Below, piece after piece: positions 22,077-35,310 of a stretch of DNA of 64,000 nucleotides. Under the pieces are notes generated by a model. The model ran no database searches. It was not told where the DNA came from and saw nothing but the letters and a program-made list of their open reading frames with translations. The stretch is from Gnetum montanum (taxonomy: Eukaryota; Streptophyta; Gnetopsida; Gnetales; Gnetaceae). The DNA is taken from assembly GCA_015680685.1 (NCBI GenBank), contig MNCI01016519.1:538603-602602 (forward strand). Reading direction: 5' to 3'. The position numbers and the translations under genes were made by a program. The first letter of the stretch is position 1, and each line of letters begins with the position of its first letter.

Positions 22077-23287
22077 TGGACCTTTTGGTGTGTCCAAAAC
22101 ATTAAGTAAAATGGAAAAGGTTGTTTAAATGGTTGTGTAATTATTTTGTTTGTCGAACTACATATAGGGGAAATTAAGATGAGTTGAAGAGGACAAGGAA
22201 CAAACTATCTTAGAGCTCAAAGGAGAAGGCCACCCACATGATCTTTAAATGAATATTCAAAGAACATGGACAACGACTAGATGCTGTACAAGCAAAGTTA
22301 TCATCATCAAAGCATATTGAAGATCAAGATTATGGATAATAAATAATGCATTCAAAAGATAAAGGAAGATGAAGAAAGACATCTCTTGGAAGCAATACAT
22401 GTCTTGGTAGAATTGAAGTGAACTCAGACAAAGATGTCTTTAGAAACAACAAGATGTCTTTCTTAGACAAAGACATCTTTCACTAGGCAAAGACATCTTT
22501 TACAAAATGTAGATCAAGTTTAGAAAGACATATTCTAGGATGGAGACTTTAGAAAGACTTTCTTTAGGAAATAAAGACGTCTTCCTAGTATTAAAGGAAA
22601 ATTTAGAGAAATGTCTCAAGCATAAGAAAAATGTCTCCCACAACTGCTATTGAATGTTAGCTAACTATTGCATGAGTTTTGAGATGGATTTAGAAACATG
22701 GTAGTTATAAGAAGACTTGATGTGCATTGGGAAATGTAAAAGCCTTATTGTATTCATTTTATAATCATTTGTAATCATTGAATTCTTTGTTGCTCTTCAT
22801 TGTCTTATCATTTTGGCATTGTAAAGTGTGCTGTACCTAACTATACAAGGATCAGCAAACTGAGTTGCAATTATCCCTTGTAATTCTTATTCTTGTTGCC
22901 TTGCAAAGTTGATGTACTTGAGCTTGTTGGGATCCTGTGGGATTGAGTTGTTGGTGTTACAGTAAAACACTTTGATGCTGAGCTCAATATTGTAAAGGTT
23001 GCGGAAGCCTTGAAACCACGTTTTCAAGCTTGACAGGACCTTATGAGATTGAGTGATTAGTGCTATGATAAAACACTCCAGAGTGGAGGCTTGAAGATAG
23101 TACAGGGTGTGGATCCTTCAACCACATTTTTAGAGTAAGAAATTCTAGAGGTGTGCTTGTGATCTAACCTTCAAGTGTAGACTACACAAGTTGGAGAACC
23201 ATGTTAAATTTGGTGTAAGTGCTTTGTTTGTCTAAGTTTTAAGTTGGAGAACTTATTCATCCCCCTTTCTAAGTTTAATGATCCATA
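22077..23287 (+). repeat. 3' LTR of Copia-1
   Basis: Begins TGGACCTTTTGGTGTG and ends near GATCCATA. Matches 17607-18882 with many substitutions, so insertion is old. Carries the second AGACATCT/AGATGTCT cluster at 22376-22636. Confidence 0.85.
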
Positions 23288-24741
23288 AAAAATACACTAT
23301 CCATTCTATTTAGTGTTGATGCCAATGTATTTCTAGTGAAATTCTAGCTTCTAGGTACTTTAGGTGGTTAATCAACTTTTTTTTTGGATTTTAGGGTTAC
23401 TAGTGTCTATGGTTAGGGTTTAAGCTTGAGATTGGTAATTCAAGAGGTCATTGGAGACTTCATTTGGTGATTTCACCTTCATTGTATTTCAAAATATTCT
23501 AAGAATTCTATTTAGTACATAAGCCATTATATTAATGGAGGATTTGACTAATTCTGACTAGTTATTGGCTCAAATTTTGAGGTTCAATGGCTATTTCAGG
23601 CTTTAAATAGGTTCTGTGACTAGGGTGAGGTATTTGGAGGTTGTTTGGACTAGATGATGATCTATTTTTGATTTTTCTTGAGATTTGTACACTAGAAAAT
23701 GAATTTAATGCTTATGCCAACATATCTTTGAAGGTTCAATTAGTTTTAACCTCTTTTTAACTTGTCATTTAGTGTTTCAAGGTCACCAGAGGCTTTGGGT
23801 AGGTGTTAAGGCTAGGATTAGCAATTTTGTAAATTGTTTGAGGTCTTATTGAAGGTCTTATTGATAGGTGTTATGCTCCATCTACCAAAAAATAAATTGG
23901 CTATCATATTCAATGCTCATGCTAGTGTACTTTTGGAGAATATATGGATTTTGACACCTTTTATTATAGGGTTTTCAAGGTTTTGGGGCTATCGAAGACT
24001 CCTGTTAGGGTTTGAGATTAGCCTTGGTAACTTTGAAGTCATTTGAAGGTCTTGTTTGTGTGTTTTATCATCATTCTTTGTAAAAATACATTATCAAGTG
24101 TATCGTTGCCATGTGACCAATGTATTAATACTTAGAATGCCTTGTTTTTGAGGTATTACACAATTTTTAGTAATTAGAGTCCTCACATGGCAATACCCAT
24201 GATTCTAGTTTTGGACAAAGCTTTGTTGACCACAACAGATCAAGGATGGGTAATTGGGAGATGCATCTTGGTCATGGCTAGAGCCTACAATTGATTCCAA
24301 GGTTTTGATGCTTGCTTGGGCATCAATCCCTAATGTATTTTTTGTTTAAGGTCTTAAATCCTATTGTATTGGAATTTTTTATGGTTTATTTAGGAGGCAC
24401 CCTATGGGGCCCATCCAAGATTAAAAGGTTATTTGAAATTAAAAAATAAGCAAATCTAGCATATTTATGACTTTTCCTTTGTTAACATCATGTTCATTGG
24501 ATGTTTAGCAGGCATTATAGGTGTAATGGTTTCTATTCTAATGCTTAAATACACAAAGGGTTTCTACATTAAAAATTTTGTGCAAACTATTTTTTTTGGC
24601 TTGGTTCTTACATGTAGTGCTTAGAAATAAGGCTTTCTATATATTCTTGGTGTCAATTTCATCTATAGTTAGTGTATTAATACCCATCACAAAGGTAGTC
24701 TAGTTGTAGAGTAGCTGAAGATTTTACTTTGATCTTGCAAG
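23288..24741 (-). other. region X of element D, part 2
   Basis: Continues 16901-17606 across Copia-1. Same word family (GCCAATGTATTT, GCCAACATATCTTTG, GCTAGTGTACTTTTGG). No coding region supported. It ends where the first exon of the antisense gene begins on the other strand. Confidence 0.5.
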
Positions 24742-27700
24742 ATGTCGAAGAGGAGAGGATGAACTAGTAAAAACCATACACTAGAGAAAGTATATGCCAC
24801 TGATAGAGGCATATCCCATCTGCCAAAACCCTCCATCAGTGAAGGCTCTTCCAGCGTGACTACTAGGTACGCTTCTTTAATTGATTTTTACTAGTTTTTA
24901 TTATAGTATGAAGGCATTTTGTGCTGCCTAGGCCTACATGTTGGAAGAATTTTGATTTTATGTACATTGGACATTGCATCTAGGTTGTGTTAATATGTTC
25001 ATATTATGATTTTGGCCTTAGGGCCTTTTTGTGAAAAATTACAAATTTTTCTTTGGACCAGTTCTATGTGTTTTTGACTTTTTTTTTCTTTACCAAGAAG
25101 TGGCGAAATTTTATGATTTTTCATAAGGATATGGTACATAAGTTTTGATTTTTGAGGCCATAAAGTTATTATAAAGTGTTTAATGGTTTTATATGAGATT
25201 AAATCATTATTTTAGAGATATAGTTAATTTCTTAAAATTTTTTTACATAGATAAGCGCATAATGATTTTTTTTTAGTTTTTTCATGTTTTTGGCCTACAA
25301 AGATTGACATCATTGGCACAATTTGAATATCCTAGCATCCTAGGGATTTATAGAATATTGTAGAAGAGTTCTACATAGGATTTAAAATTTTTTAACACTT
25401 TTTTGCAATTTTCTTAGAGGTTTCATTGTAGCTATTTCACTACCAACTGGGTTTTTTTAGAAAAAACTTCAAAGTGATTCTAGGCCATCATGTGAATTTT
25501 TCTATTCTTACTGTTGTAATGTTGGAGTGGATTTTGTGTTTAATTGTGCATATTTAAACTGCCTAGACTTGAGAAAAGGCTTTTGTAATTTTTTTTGTTA
25601 AGTTTGTGGTTACATGAACAACCTTGTATAGCTGTAGTTTTAGCTATTAGGCCTACAAGATTTCTAGCCTACATTGACAGTGTTGGTTAGTGCTTTGTAT
25701 TTTGTAGGCTATGTTTAAGGTCTCTAATGGCTATTTACATGTTGTATATTGGTTTTCAATAGCTGTTTGAATTTTTGTAAATTTTTTATCTAGGTTTCAT
25801 AGAGTTATTACGACCTCTGGTTCATTGTAAACTAGTATTTCTACTTAAAATTTCATCAAATTCAAGTTGAAAATTTTACACTCTTAATGCATTGTTAATC
25901 ATGGGTTTAAACTTGTTATAGAAGTTTCCTCATAGATTAATGCTTAACATCAAATTTCTGTAATTTTTATGCATTCTTTAACTATGTGATTGCCATCATT
26001 GTATTAGGCTACTAGGTTTTTTACTTAGCTTTTTGAAAAATGTTAATAAGTTGAATTTTGCTTCTTTATCATGGTTGTAACATTGGATTTAGTTGTTTTG
26101 TCTTGTATGCCAATGTTGACATTATAGTTGTTATTTTTTTTGTTGTTGAATTTTGCTTACGATTATGTAGTGTTTTAATGATTTTGTTAATTATGCAGGG
26201 CCTTTTTAAAATCCATCCTAGTGGTTGTTGAAATGGTTGGAATTTTACGTTGCATAAACATACCAAGACCAAACAGTATGCCCCTCACCATGTTCATTGA
26301 TCATTATTTTCTTTGGTTTAGGCTTGGGGCCAAAGAGTTCTTAGCATTCTTGCTTAATAACTATAGTGTGATCTTAGGGTTACACTTTGTCATTGACACC
26401 GTAGCTGTCATTGCAGAGACATTGCTACCTAGTTCTGCTAGCCACATTACTAGGTTCATGATAGATGAGCATACCACTTGTGTGGAAGGTGACTATCACA
26501 ATGACACGTACACACTAGGAACATGTAGGTTATCCCAAATTTGGGATATGAATGAGTTTATTCAGTACTATGCCAACAACAAGTTAATGATTGGTCACCG
26601 AGCCCACACTTTGTTCCAGAATTCTCCTAGCACTTTCTACTAACTACAAGCATAAGTGCCCTCCTAAGTCTTTATTTATTTGTTATTTTTAATGGGCTAT
26701 TTGGTTGTAATAATTTTTTTTTTGCATTTATCTATTGTAGGTATAGAGTGCATGATGGAGGATTAATTAAGAGTGATCAAGTCCTACCTTTGGCACACAC
26801 AACATTAGAGGTTATTGCACAAGGTTCATTTGTGAGACTTGTGGTGTTGGAGTAGCTCAAGGATGACTTCAATTTCTATACTTCACATTACTCTCAAGTC
26901 TACCACAAGTGTTTAGCCAATAAAATTGATCATATTTGGCGAGGCCTTCTAGACGTAGGCATATATGCACCCATGGCTTCTAGGGTCCCTGCATTGCTTA
27001 AACTAAGTAAGAAAATTTTATAGTTCATATTTTTTTAAATTTTTGGTTATATATTTGTTTTATGGGATGTACTCATTCTCAAGTAGGGCAAAGTAGATTT
27101 AGTATAGGTGTGTTTGGTTACTAAAGAACCTAGAGAGATCCAAGAGAGAATTTTCAATGTAAGTTTGCTCAATCTATTTATGATTCCTAGTACATTAGTG
27201 CCTACTATAGAGATGGTAAATGTCATTGAATATTTTGTCAAAGGAGTTAAGAAATTCATCTCTCATGTTCATGGTATACTTGTCACCTTGGCCATTAATG
27301 AATCCACATTTAGCAACCTCTTTGACATATCTTGTGATGGCATGAGGGTTGCCACAAGAGGAGGGAAAGAGGTGGACTAGAGAGAGGAGGTTGAAGAGTG
27401 GCTTAACTCTCCTCATGATAGTGGTGGGTTGCCTCTAGACCAGTGCCAAGCTGTAGAAGTTAATAAGATGTATATATTGTTTTGCTCTAGAGCATTTTCC
27501 ATGTTGCTATTTTAGAAGAAGGTCCTTCATATTTGATAGTCTTGGATCATGAAGAAGGTCCTCACTGAGGGTGCTAAGTTTAATTGGGCTACTTACTTAG
27601 TCTCTTGTTATAGGATGAGATCCAAAAATTATATAAAAACCTTAAGATGATATGCAATATGCATTTTGCATTTTTTGTATCATATCTAAAGAGGTTCATG

Positions 27701-29850
27701 GAATTCCTGGTGGTGAAGAAGGATGGAAAATGGATGAGTCATGATCCCTCCCAATTTTCCAAGCCTTGGGTGAAACATATTATTGTAGCCATGTAGGTTT
27801 AGGACCTAGTAGCTGAGGATATTGGGGAATTGTTGGCAGTTACCACTAAGAAATTTAGTGGTGCATGCTATCCTTCCCTTGATAGCATGGGGATTGAACC
27901 CCATAGTTCCCATAGAAATTTGAAAAGAGCCAAAGAGTTACATGTAGAGGATGATGACATAGTCAAAGCAAAGTTGAAGTAGCCACTAGTAGAGGAGACA
28001 ATTATTATTGTTGAGAAGCTAGCGAAAAGGAAGATATCTCTTAGGCTCGACTAGGCACATCACATTGTTGTAGGTATGTTTTAATTGCTTTTTTGTTATT
28101 TTTTTGGTTCTTATGTTATTTAACATATTTTTTATATTATATGCATATTTATATCATTATATTAATTTTAGGAAAAATTTGCTAACTTGTTTTATGTTCT
28201 ACATTTGTGATTCTTGTAGGGAAACAACAAGAACTTGTATCCTAGGTGGTAGCAGAGGTAGACAGAAAATGCCAAGAAGAGGAGGCACTAAGGCAAAAAG
28301 AAAAGGATGAACTAGCACCCAATGAAGCATTGGTTGCCTTGGACAACATATTTGAATATTCAACATTTGATGATGAAACTAATGTTGACATTCCACATGG
28401 TCCTTTAAGTATTTATGAATTTTAGTTTATGTGTTGTATTTTATAGTTTCATGTTAAAATTCTTTTTAATGTTTAGTTGTATTGATGGTTATACTTCTTG
28501 TAGTGCTTGAACCCCTTCTAGAAGCATCCATTTCTATGTTTTGTATGAAACCATGGGGTAATGTTCTTGATAAGACTAAATTTATGTGAGGCATGGCCAA
28601 AGACATGATTGATTGATTACAACAGACAACCCCTGATGTTGGTATGAACAATAGCATATTTTGCTTCAAATTTTTTATCATTTATATATTTTTATGGCTT
28701 CCTATGTTTTATGGTTACATGATTTTAATAGTTTAAAATAGTTTTTAGTTATTTTCATTATTTACTATTTTTATGTGTATATTTTTGTTATATTGTTTAC
28801 AATGTCCAAGGTTGGATGGGACCTTAAGCATGACATTGAGCTTACCTATAATGTTATCTAAAGTGGAAAGTGTTTCATGAAGGTTACATGAGGGGGTTAT
28901 TGAATGTGCCCTCTCATGTGCTAGGACTTTATGGGAATGCTAATGCTGCAACAAATTTCTATGGGAAAGGGTTGTGGGATTGCAAAAAGAAAAAAAGAGG
29001 TAGGAAGATGAGATTGGAGACCTTAGAGATTACAAGGAGTTTATAGAGGCTCCAATAGCCAATAAAAAATCCTTTCGTACTAAGGAAATAAAGTGGTTAT
29101 GCTACTGGAGTGACATCCATGGAAAGGCTGCCCTAGCTAGGAGTGATGTAGAAAAATATATTTAGATGGAATTTTTGGTTCATAAGATCAGAGATGGGAA
29201 AAACTACTGTGCTTGCGTCTTTGAGTGGAGCAAGAAACAAAAGGATCACAAATGCAAGTACAAGGTAGAAAATGAGAGTTACTACAAGTGGTTATAGAAA
29301 GAGACCATGAAGAACCAAAAGTTGGAGATGTTTGTGTAGGGAATCAATGCAAAGAATGCCTTCAAGTTATTTAAAAGCTCTCTAGCGATGTTTGATTCCC
29401 TTGCTCCTTAGATTACTACCACTTTAGGAGAGGCAACTCTTACAATTCTTTTATGAAAGCATCTAGCATGGATGGATATTGAGAGGAGGAACATCTTGAT
29501 GGGTGTACACCTTGACGATGTAGATTGGACAAACATAACGGAAGAACAAATTCTTCATCATTTAAAGATTTCCTTTCTAAACTTTCCTTTAGAAGACCTT
29601 GCACCAAAATATCCATAGGTTTTTTTCTTATGTTTTTATTTTAATATATGTTTTAGTTTAGTTTGTATTTTATTTTTTTTGTTTTGTTGTTTTTTGGTTA
29701 TGTTTTGGCTACATAAGTTAGTAATTAATTTTTTATTTTATTTTTTATTCTTTCTATGGTCTAGGCACTAGGTGATGGTAGCCATTATAGTGGTCATGAT
29801 GATGATGATGTTCCTTCTTCTCCTCTAATTTTACCTTAGTCCTAGCAATC
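24742..29850 (+). pseudogene. multi-exon gene antisense to element D, unknown product
   Basis: A plant-style split gene reading against its host element. Inferred exons: 24742-24866 (ATG, donor AG/GTACGC), 26199-26643 (acceptor TATGCAG; open 140 codons), 26741-27006, about 27084-28073 (donor TAG/GTATG), 28220-28408 (Glu/Lys coiled coil), 28504-28641, 28811-29618 and 29765-29850. The phase fits exactly at the first junction. Motifs include WDMNEFIQYYANNKLM, IWRGLLDVGIYAP and EWSKKQKDHKCKYK. Total about 1000 codons. I recognise no domain. TAG/TGA stops and frameshifts kill this copy. First-exon homology at 55150-55218 and last-exon homology at 1-675, each in the same relative place, show it is a standard part of the element family. 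Confidence 0.6.
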
Positions 29851-30146
29851 TTGCCATGTTCTAGTTGTTTTTAGTTATGATATTGATTTCATTATTGTTT
29901 TGGCTATTCATAGCCATTAGAGACTATGAAAAAATTATTGTTTATTTTATTGTTGCTTGGTTCAATCATGGATATTGTTATTTTATTTATTTTTTTATCA
30001 TTGTTAACTAAATTTTTATTTGTCACACTATGTGACTATGGCTGTTGAACTTGGATACTTTGGTTATAATATTTTAAATTTTTCCTATATGTTTTAGCAT
30101 TTTCAGTTTTACGTATTTCATGTTTTATTCATGTGATAAGGCTATG
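29851..30146. other. spacer between antisense gene and gag-pro of copy 2, part 1
   Basis: A/T-rich, no gene. Resumes after Copia-2 at 36371. Comparable with 676-1209. Confidence 0.45.
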
Positions 30147-31208
30147 TGTTTACGTTTTAGTATGTCAAAACCTTAAGGAAAATGGAGAATATAGAATGTA
30201 TGTGGTGGATGATGATTTTGCAGGACATGAATAAGAACATCACAAACAGATCTAAGAACTCAAAGAAATGAGATCTATGTTAAGATGTCAAAATGAAGAC
30301 TATAATGGCAAGATGAGAGCATGGATGAAAATGAAGCCTACAAATCAAATGAAGATGCTTCGAAGACTACCAAGAAGATAAATTGAAAAGAGAATGCTTT
30401 AGATTTCAAAGTTCAAAAGTTGAGTAGACTTCTTATAAAAATGGTAGGCATCTATCCTCCACAGTAGACATCTTACTTTCCAGGTAGATGTCTCTCCTAC
30501 ATTGAAGGTAATCTTAGATAGATATCTAAAATTTAAAGTAGACATCTATAATAGCTGTTTGCTAGCCATTTCATAAATTTTGAGGAGTTTTCAAAAACTC
30601 TAAAGATATAAGATAATGTCAAAATATTTGAAATTGTGTAAGTACTTTTCACAAAAAAAATTCTTCATTAACTATTCTAAGAATTTCTATTCTTGCTCTT
30701 CATTATAACATCATTTTCTTGATTGTAATTGTATTGAGCTTCAAGTATAAGGATTTGTAAATTTAGTTACACTCTTTCCTTGTTCTTTTTGTTTTTTTTA
30801 TAGCCTTGCGTGGTTGATGTGCTTCTTATGAGAAGACATCATTGTTGAGCTTGTCAGGATCCCATGGGATTGAGTGATTTTGTAGTGTTAAAGTACTTTG
30901 GAGTAGAGCTCAAATTTGTAATGGTTGTGGGATCCTCTAAACCATATTTTGAGCTTGTTAGGACCTCATAAGGTTGAGTGGTCTTGTAGTGATAAAACAC
31001 TTCGGAGTAGAGCTTAAATCTTGTATAGGGAGTAATGCCCTTCAAATCACATTTTGAAGAAACAAAGTCCATAGGTGTGCATGGATTCTACGCTATGAGT
31101 GTGGATGTATCCAATTTGAAAAACCATGTTAAATTTTGTGTGTTCTTATGGCTAGTGAATTTTAATTAGGGAATTTATTTAACCCCCATTCTAAGTTCTC
31201 AATCCACA
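30147..31208 (+). repeat. 5' LTR of Copia-2
   Basis: Begins TGTTTACGTTTTAGTATGTC and ends CTCAATCCACA. Contains several TAGACATCT/TAGATGTCT motifs between 30440 and 30560. Confidence 0.88.
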
Positions 31209-31210
31209 AG

Positions 31211-31222
31211 TGGTATTAGATC
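31211..31222 (+). promoter_or_regulatory. primer-binding site of Copia-2
   Basis: TGGTATTAGATC, two bases after the LTR end; the initiator tRNA-Met site with two changes. Confidence 0.8.
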
Positions 31223-32100
31223 TTAGTAATCTCATGTTAATAATGCAACATGAACATGGAAGAGACATAATTTTAGATCATGAGTAGCTATCATATTCAA
31301 TTGAAAAAATAGATGAATATGCTTCATCAAATTATTATTGAAGAGCTACATTCAACTTCTCTACTACATTAGTAAAGATAAACTTTCTATTTCCTCTTCT
31401 ATTTTCAATTGGATATGTCATGGAAGAGGCCATATGGCCTCCAAAAGAGATTGTAATAGTAGATGTAGCAACATTTATAATATATTCAATAAGAAAAAAA
31501 GTATAAAGGATCTCAAATGTCATAATAAAGGAGATGGAAATTCCTTTAAAGAAAGGTATGAGTTGCTTTGCAATGGAATTATTTCTTTTCAAAGTCTATA
31601 TTTTAAAATGAAAGAAACCTTACATGACAAGAAGACAAAGGTTGTAACTCTTAATGCTAAATCTTTCTATCAAAAGAAAGAAAACTCAAACTTAACAGCT
31701 GAGATTCAAAGGCTAACCAATGTTATTAAGCAAAATAATAAGAAATTTATAGAAGAAAAGTCCAAAGACCAAGAGAAAAAGGATGTATGCATTAAGGCTT
31801 CCTTAGGCTACTCAAAAGAAAATTATTCCAGGTTTGACAATATAGCAAGAGTTAAGAACTTATTACTTTTATTGTGGAAAATTTGGACATGTTTAAGCTT
31901 GTTTCTATCTATGGATGAAAAATTACACTTGTTTTTTTTTCAAAAATAGCCTAGACAAGGTGTATTGTAGGGAAAGAAAGTTTTGAAGCAAAAAGAGAAG
32001 AAATATAAAAAAAACATGATGGCCCAAGTGGCTCTCTCTGCTCTTTAAACAAGCACATGGTATATCAATAATGGCTATTCAAGACATATGATGGGAGATA
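31223..32100 (+). pseudogene. gag: Copia-2 gag, C-terminal part
   Basis: Open from 31338 to 31949 (203 codons), unusually long for this window. The zinc-knuckle relic CHGRGHMASKRDC at about 31416-31456 has lost its first Cys. A Lys/Asn/Glu-rich coiled coil follows (KKENSNLTAEIQRLTNVIKQ, 31672-31731). The N-terminal capsid half is missing or unreadable. A piece near 32050-32230 (WYINNGYSRHMMGD) is the start of protease. Confidence 0.7.
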
Positions 32101-32229
32101 AATCCTAATTCATAAACTTTTTAGAACAAAATTTTGGAACCATCACATTTGGAGATGACATGAAAGCTCCTATAATAGGTATAGGTATCATAGGAGGGAA
32201 AGGTAAGGTCAACCTATTTTAAATAAACT

Positions 32230-35090
32230 TTTCTTTGCAAAATGCTAAATAATAATTTTCTCAATGTTAATCAAAATTTTGATTCAAATTTTGATGTTAC
32301 CTTTTCTAAAGAAACTTGTAGACTTAAAGATTCAACCTCTAGAAACATTGTTATAGAATGAACTAGAAAGGAAAATGTTTACACCACCATATTTGGAGAC
32401 AATCTTAACCTTGAATCCAAGTTCCTGATTAGAAATAAAGATGATGTATGTGGCATAGAAAACAAGGCCACATAAACAAAAAAATTCTTTAGACACAAGT
32501 GATAAAGGAAATGGTTCATGGATTGTCTAAACTCAAAGATTTCAACTTGAACACCTGTGAGGCATGCCAAAAAGAAAAGTAAACAAGGGTAAGATTTTGT
32601 AAGAAAAATTACATCTCTACCTCTTATCCATTAGACTTCACATGGATCTGGTTGGTCATTTTCGAATGCATAGTTTGGGAAAGAAAAGGTATTTTCTAAC
32701 CATCATTGATGACTACTCTTGTTTTACTTGGGTTTTCTTTTTATATCACAAGGATGAAGTATTTGATCATTTCCTAAGAATTTTTAATCAAATAGAGAAG
32801 GAAAAAGGCTATGGTGTTAAAGTCATCAAAAGTGACAATGGAGGCAAATTCAAGAATGCTAAATTTGAACAATATTGTTAACTGAATGGCATTCTTCATC
32901 AGTTGTTTGTTGCAAGGACTCCTCATCAAAATGGGATAGCTGAAAGAAAGAATAGGATCTTAAATGAAATGGGAAGAATTATATTGAATGAAAAAATCTT
33001 CCTTATCATTTTTGGATTGAAGTGACTAATATTGCATACTATGTATCTAACAGAGTACTAGTAAGAATATTCACCACTAAAACTTCCTATGAATTATTGA
33101 CAAGTAGAAAATCTTTAGTTGGTTATTTTCATGTTTTTGGTTCTAAATGCTATATTCTTAATGATAAAGATGTGTTATGAAAATTTGATCCTAAAACTAA
33201 TGAAGGCATTTTGTTAGGTTACTCTTCTGTTAGTAGAGCATATAGAGTCTTCAACGTAAGAACTAATGTTGTAGAAGAAACTAAAAATATTAAAATTGAT
33301 GATAGTGGCATTACTTCTTCAGAACTTGATGATGAAGTGGTTCCCATTCAAAAATTATCTAGTATCATCCAAGCTCAAATTGATAAAAATTCAAAAGTAG
33401 ATAGTGAACTTGAGGGAGAGCATGAGTATGAACATGAGGAGATATCACCAATTCTACCTAAAAATCCTAGACTTAGTAGATAAACTCTCTAAATGATGTA
33501 ATTGGATAAGTACAAGATGGAATTCATACTAGGATCCAAACTAAGGAAATATGTGCCCATGTTGGATATCTTTCACAATTAGAACCCAAAATTTTCAAAG
33601 AAGCAGAAGGAGAAGAAGGGTGAATTTTTACTATGTATGATGAGCTAAACGAATTCACTAGGAATGATGTCTGGGAATTGACACCTAAACCAAACCATAA
33701 ACTAATTATTGGCACAAAATGAGTTTTTAGGATTAAAACAAATGAAAATGGGAATATCATTAAAAATAAAGCTAGAATTTTTGCAAAAGGATATAATCAG
33801 CGAGAAGGAATTGAGTTTGATGAGAATTTTTCTCCTATTATAAGACTTGAATCTGTTATACTTCTTTTGACATATGAAAACATTAAGCATATTAAGTTGT
33901 ATCAAATGGATGTGAAAAGTGCATTTCTAAATGGGAACATTCAAGAAGAGGTATATGTTGAATAGCCCGAAGGATTTGTAGATCCCATTAATCCCAATCA
34001 TGTTTTTAGGCTCAAGGCTCTCTATGGGTTCAAACAAACTCCTAGAGCTTCATATGATAGACTTTCCCAACACCTTACATCTAATGGTTTTGAAAGAGTA
34101 GGGTTGATGTCACTTTATTTCTCAAGTAAGAATTTAATGATTTACATATTCTTCAAATTAATGTTTATGATATTATTTTTGATGCTACTAATGACATTCT
34201 ATGCAATAAGTTTTCAGATATTATGCAATCAAAATTTGAAATGAGCATGATTGGAGAGCTCAACAATTTTCTTGGATTTCAAATAAAGATGAAAATTTTA
34301 GTTATCAATATAAGTGTATCAAAGATCTACTACTCAAATTCAACTTGATAGAAGTAAAGGAAAAAAAAAATACTCCAATGGCAACAAACTTCAAACTCAC
34401 CAAAGATGATCAATGAAAACATGTTAATCTCAAGCTTTATAGAGGTATGATAGGTAGCCTATTTTATTTAACTACTAGTAGACAAGATAGAACATTGAGT
34501 GTTGGTATTTGTGCAAGATATTAGGTAAATTTGAAAGAATCTCATCTAAAGATTGTTAAATGTATTTTTCATTATTTAAAAGGTACTACTAATTGGGGAC
34601 TTTGGTATCCAAAGGATCCCTTACTTGATATTGCTAGATATTATAATGCAGATTAGGCAGGTTGTGTATATGATCATCTAAACACAAGTGGAAATTGCTT
34701 TTCCCTAGGGAAAAGTCTTGTTTCTTGGGCAACAAAAAAGAAAACATGCATAACACTCTCTACAACCAAAGTTGAGTACATTTTAGCTAAAAGGTTTTGT
34801 GTATAAATATTGTGTATGAAAGAAATTCTTAAAGATTTAGGGATCAAACCCCAATCTACATCAATCTATTATGACAACATTAGCATCATCAACATGACAA
34901 AGAACTATCCAACATTGTCATACAAAACACATTGAAGTTCCTCATCATTTTATACAAGAACATACCCAACTTGGACATGTAAAGCTAGAGTTCAATGGAA
35001 TAAATAAATAACTTGTAGATGCTTTCATCAAGCATCTTGATGAACAGTGACTCACTACTCTCTATAAAGAAATGGGGATAGGACCTTGTC
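32230..35090 (+). pseudogene. pol: Copia-2 pol: integrase, RT, RNase H (decayed)
   Basis: Integrase core at 32642-32960 keeps all three catalytic acids in one frame: IIDDYS, KSDNGG and NGIAERKNR. RT lies at about 33650-34500, with KSAFLNGNIQEEVYVE and ALYGFKQTPRA. The YVDD box has been reduced to VYDIIFD near 34165-34185, so catalysis is lost. RNase H lies at 34640-34830 with LVSWATKKK and LSTTKVEY. A linker of 90 open codons (33211-33483) is acidic. Multiple frameshifts and stops occur. The polypurine tract follows directly. Confidence 0.88.
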
Positions 35091-35297
35091 CTATCAAGTA
35101 AGTTTTTGCCTTAAATTTCAATAAAACCTAGCTACTTTTAAATCTACAAAAATAAAAAATTATATAATAATTTTTTTCTCTTAGGGGAAGTTTTTCTAAC
35201 CCTTTTTATTTTTTTTAAAAGAGGGGAGAGATTAACTATTCGTTTTTAGTTCTTATGAACCATACTAACCCATTTTCTTAAGTTTTGGACATCACCA

Positions 35298-35310
35298 AAA
35301 AGGGGGAGAT
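35298..35310 (+). promoter_or_regulatory. polypurine tract of Copia-2
   Basis: AAAAGGGGGAGAT directly before the 3' LTR start. Confidence 0.85.

Larger units (their letters stand above)
17607..23287 (+). mobile_element. Copia-1: gag-only Ty1/copia element with both LTRs
   Basis: A two-LTR element of about 5.7 kb inserted in region X of D. LTRs 17607-18882 and 22077-23287 pair along their length. A primer site (TGGTATTAGAGC) follows the 5' LTR and a purine tract (AAAGAGGGGGAGA) precedes the 3' LTR. Only gag-like coding sequence lies between them; no protease, integrase or RT is visible in 20400-22060. It would depend on enzymes of another copia element. Target-site duplication is unclear (AAATT against AAAAA). 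Confidence 0.85.

Noticed and set aside
24742-29850. Ordinary host gene broken by chance
   Set aside because: Parts of the same gene recur at 1-675 and 54791-55218 in the same place relative to gag-pro or pol of the same retroelement family.
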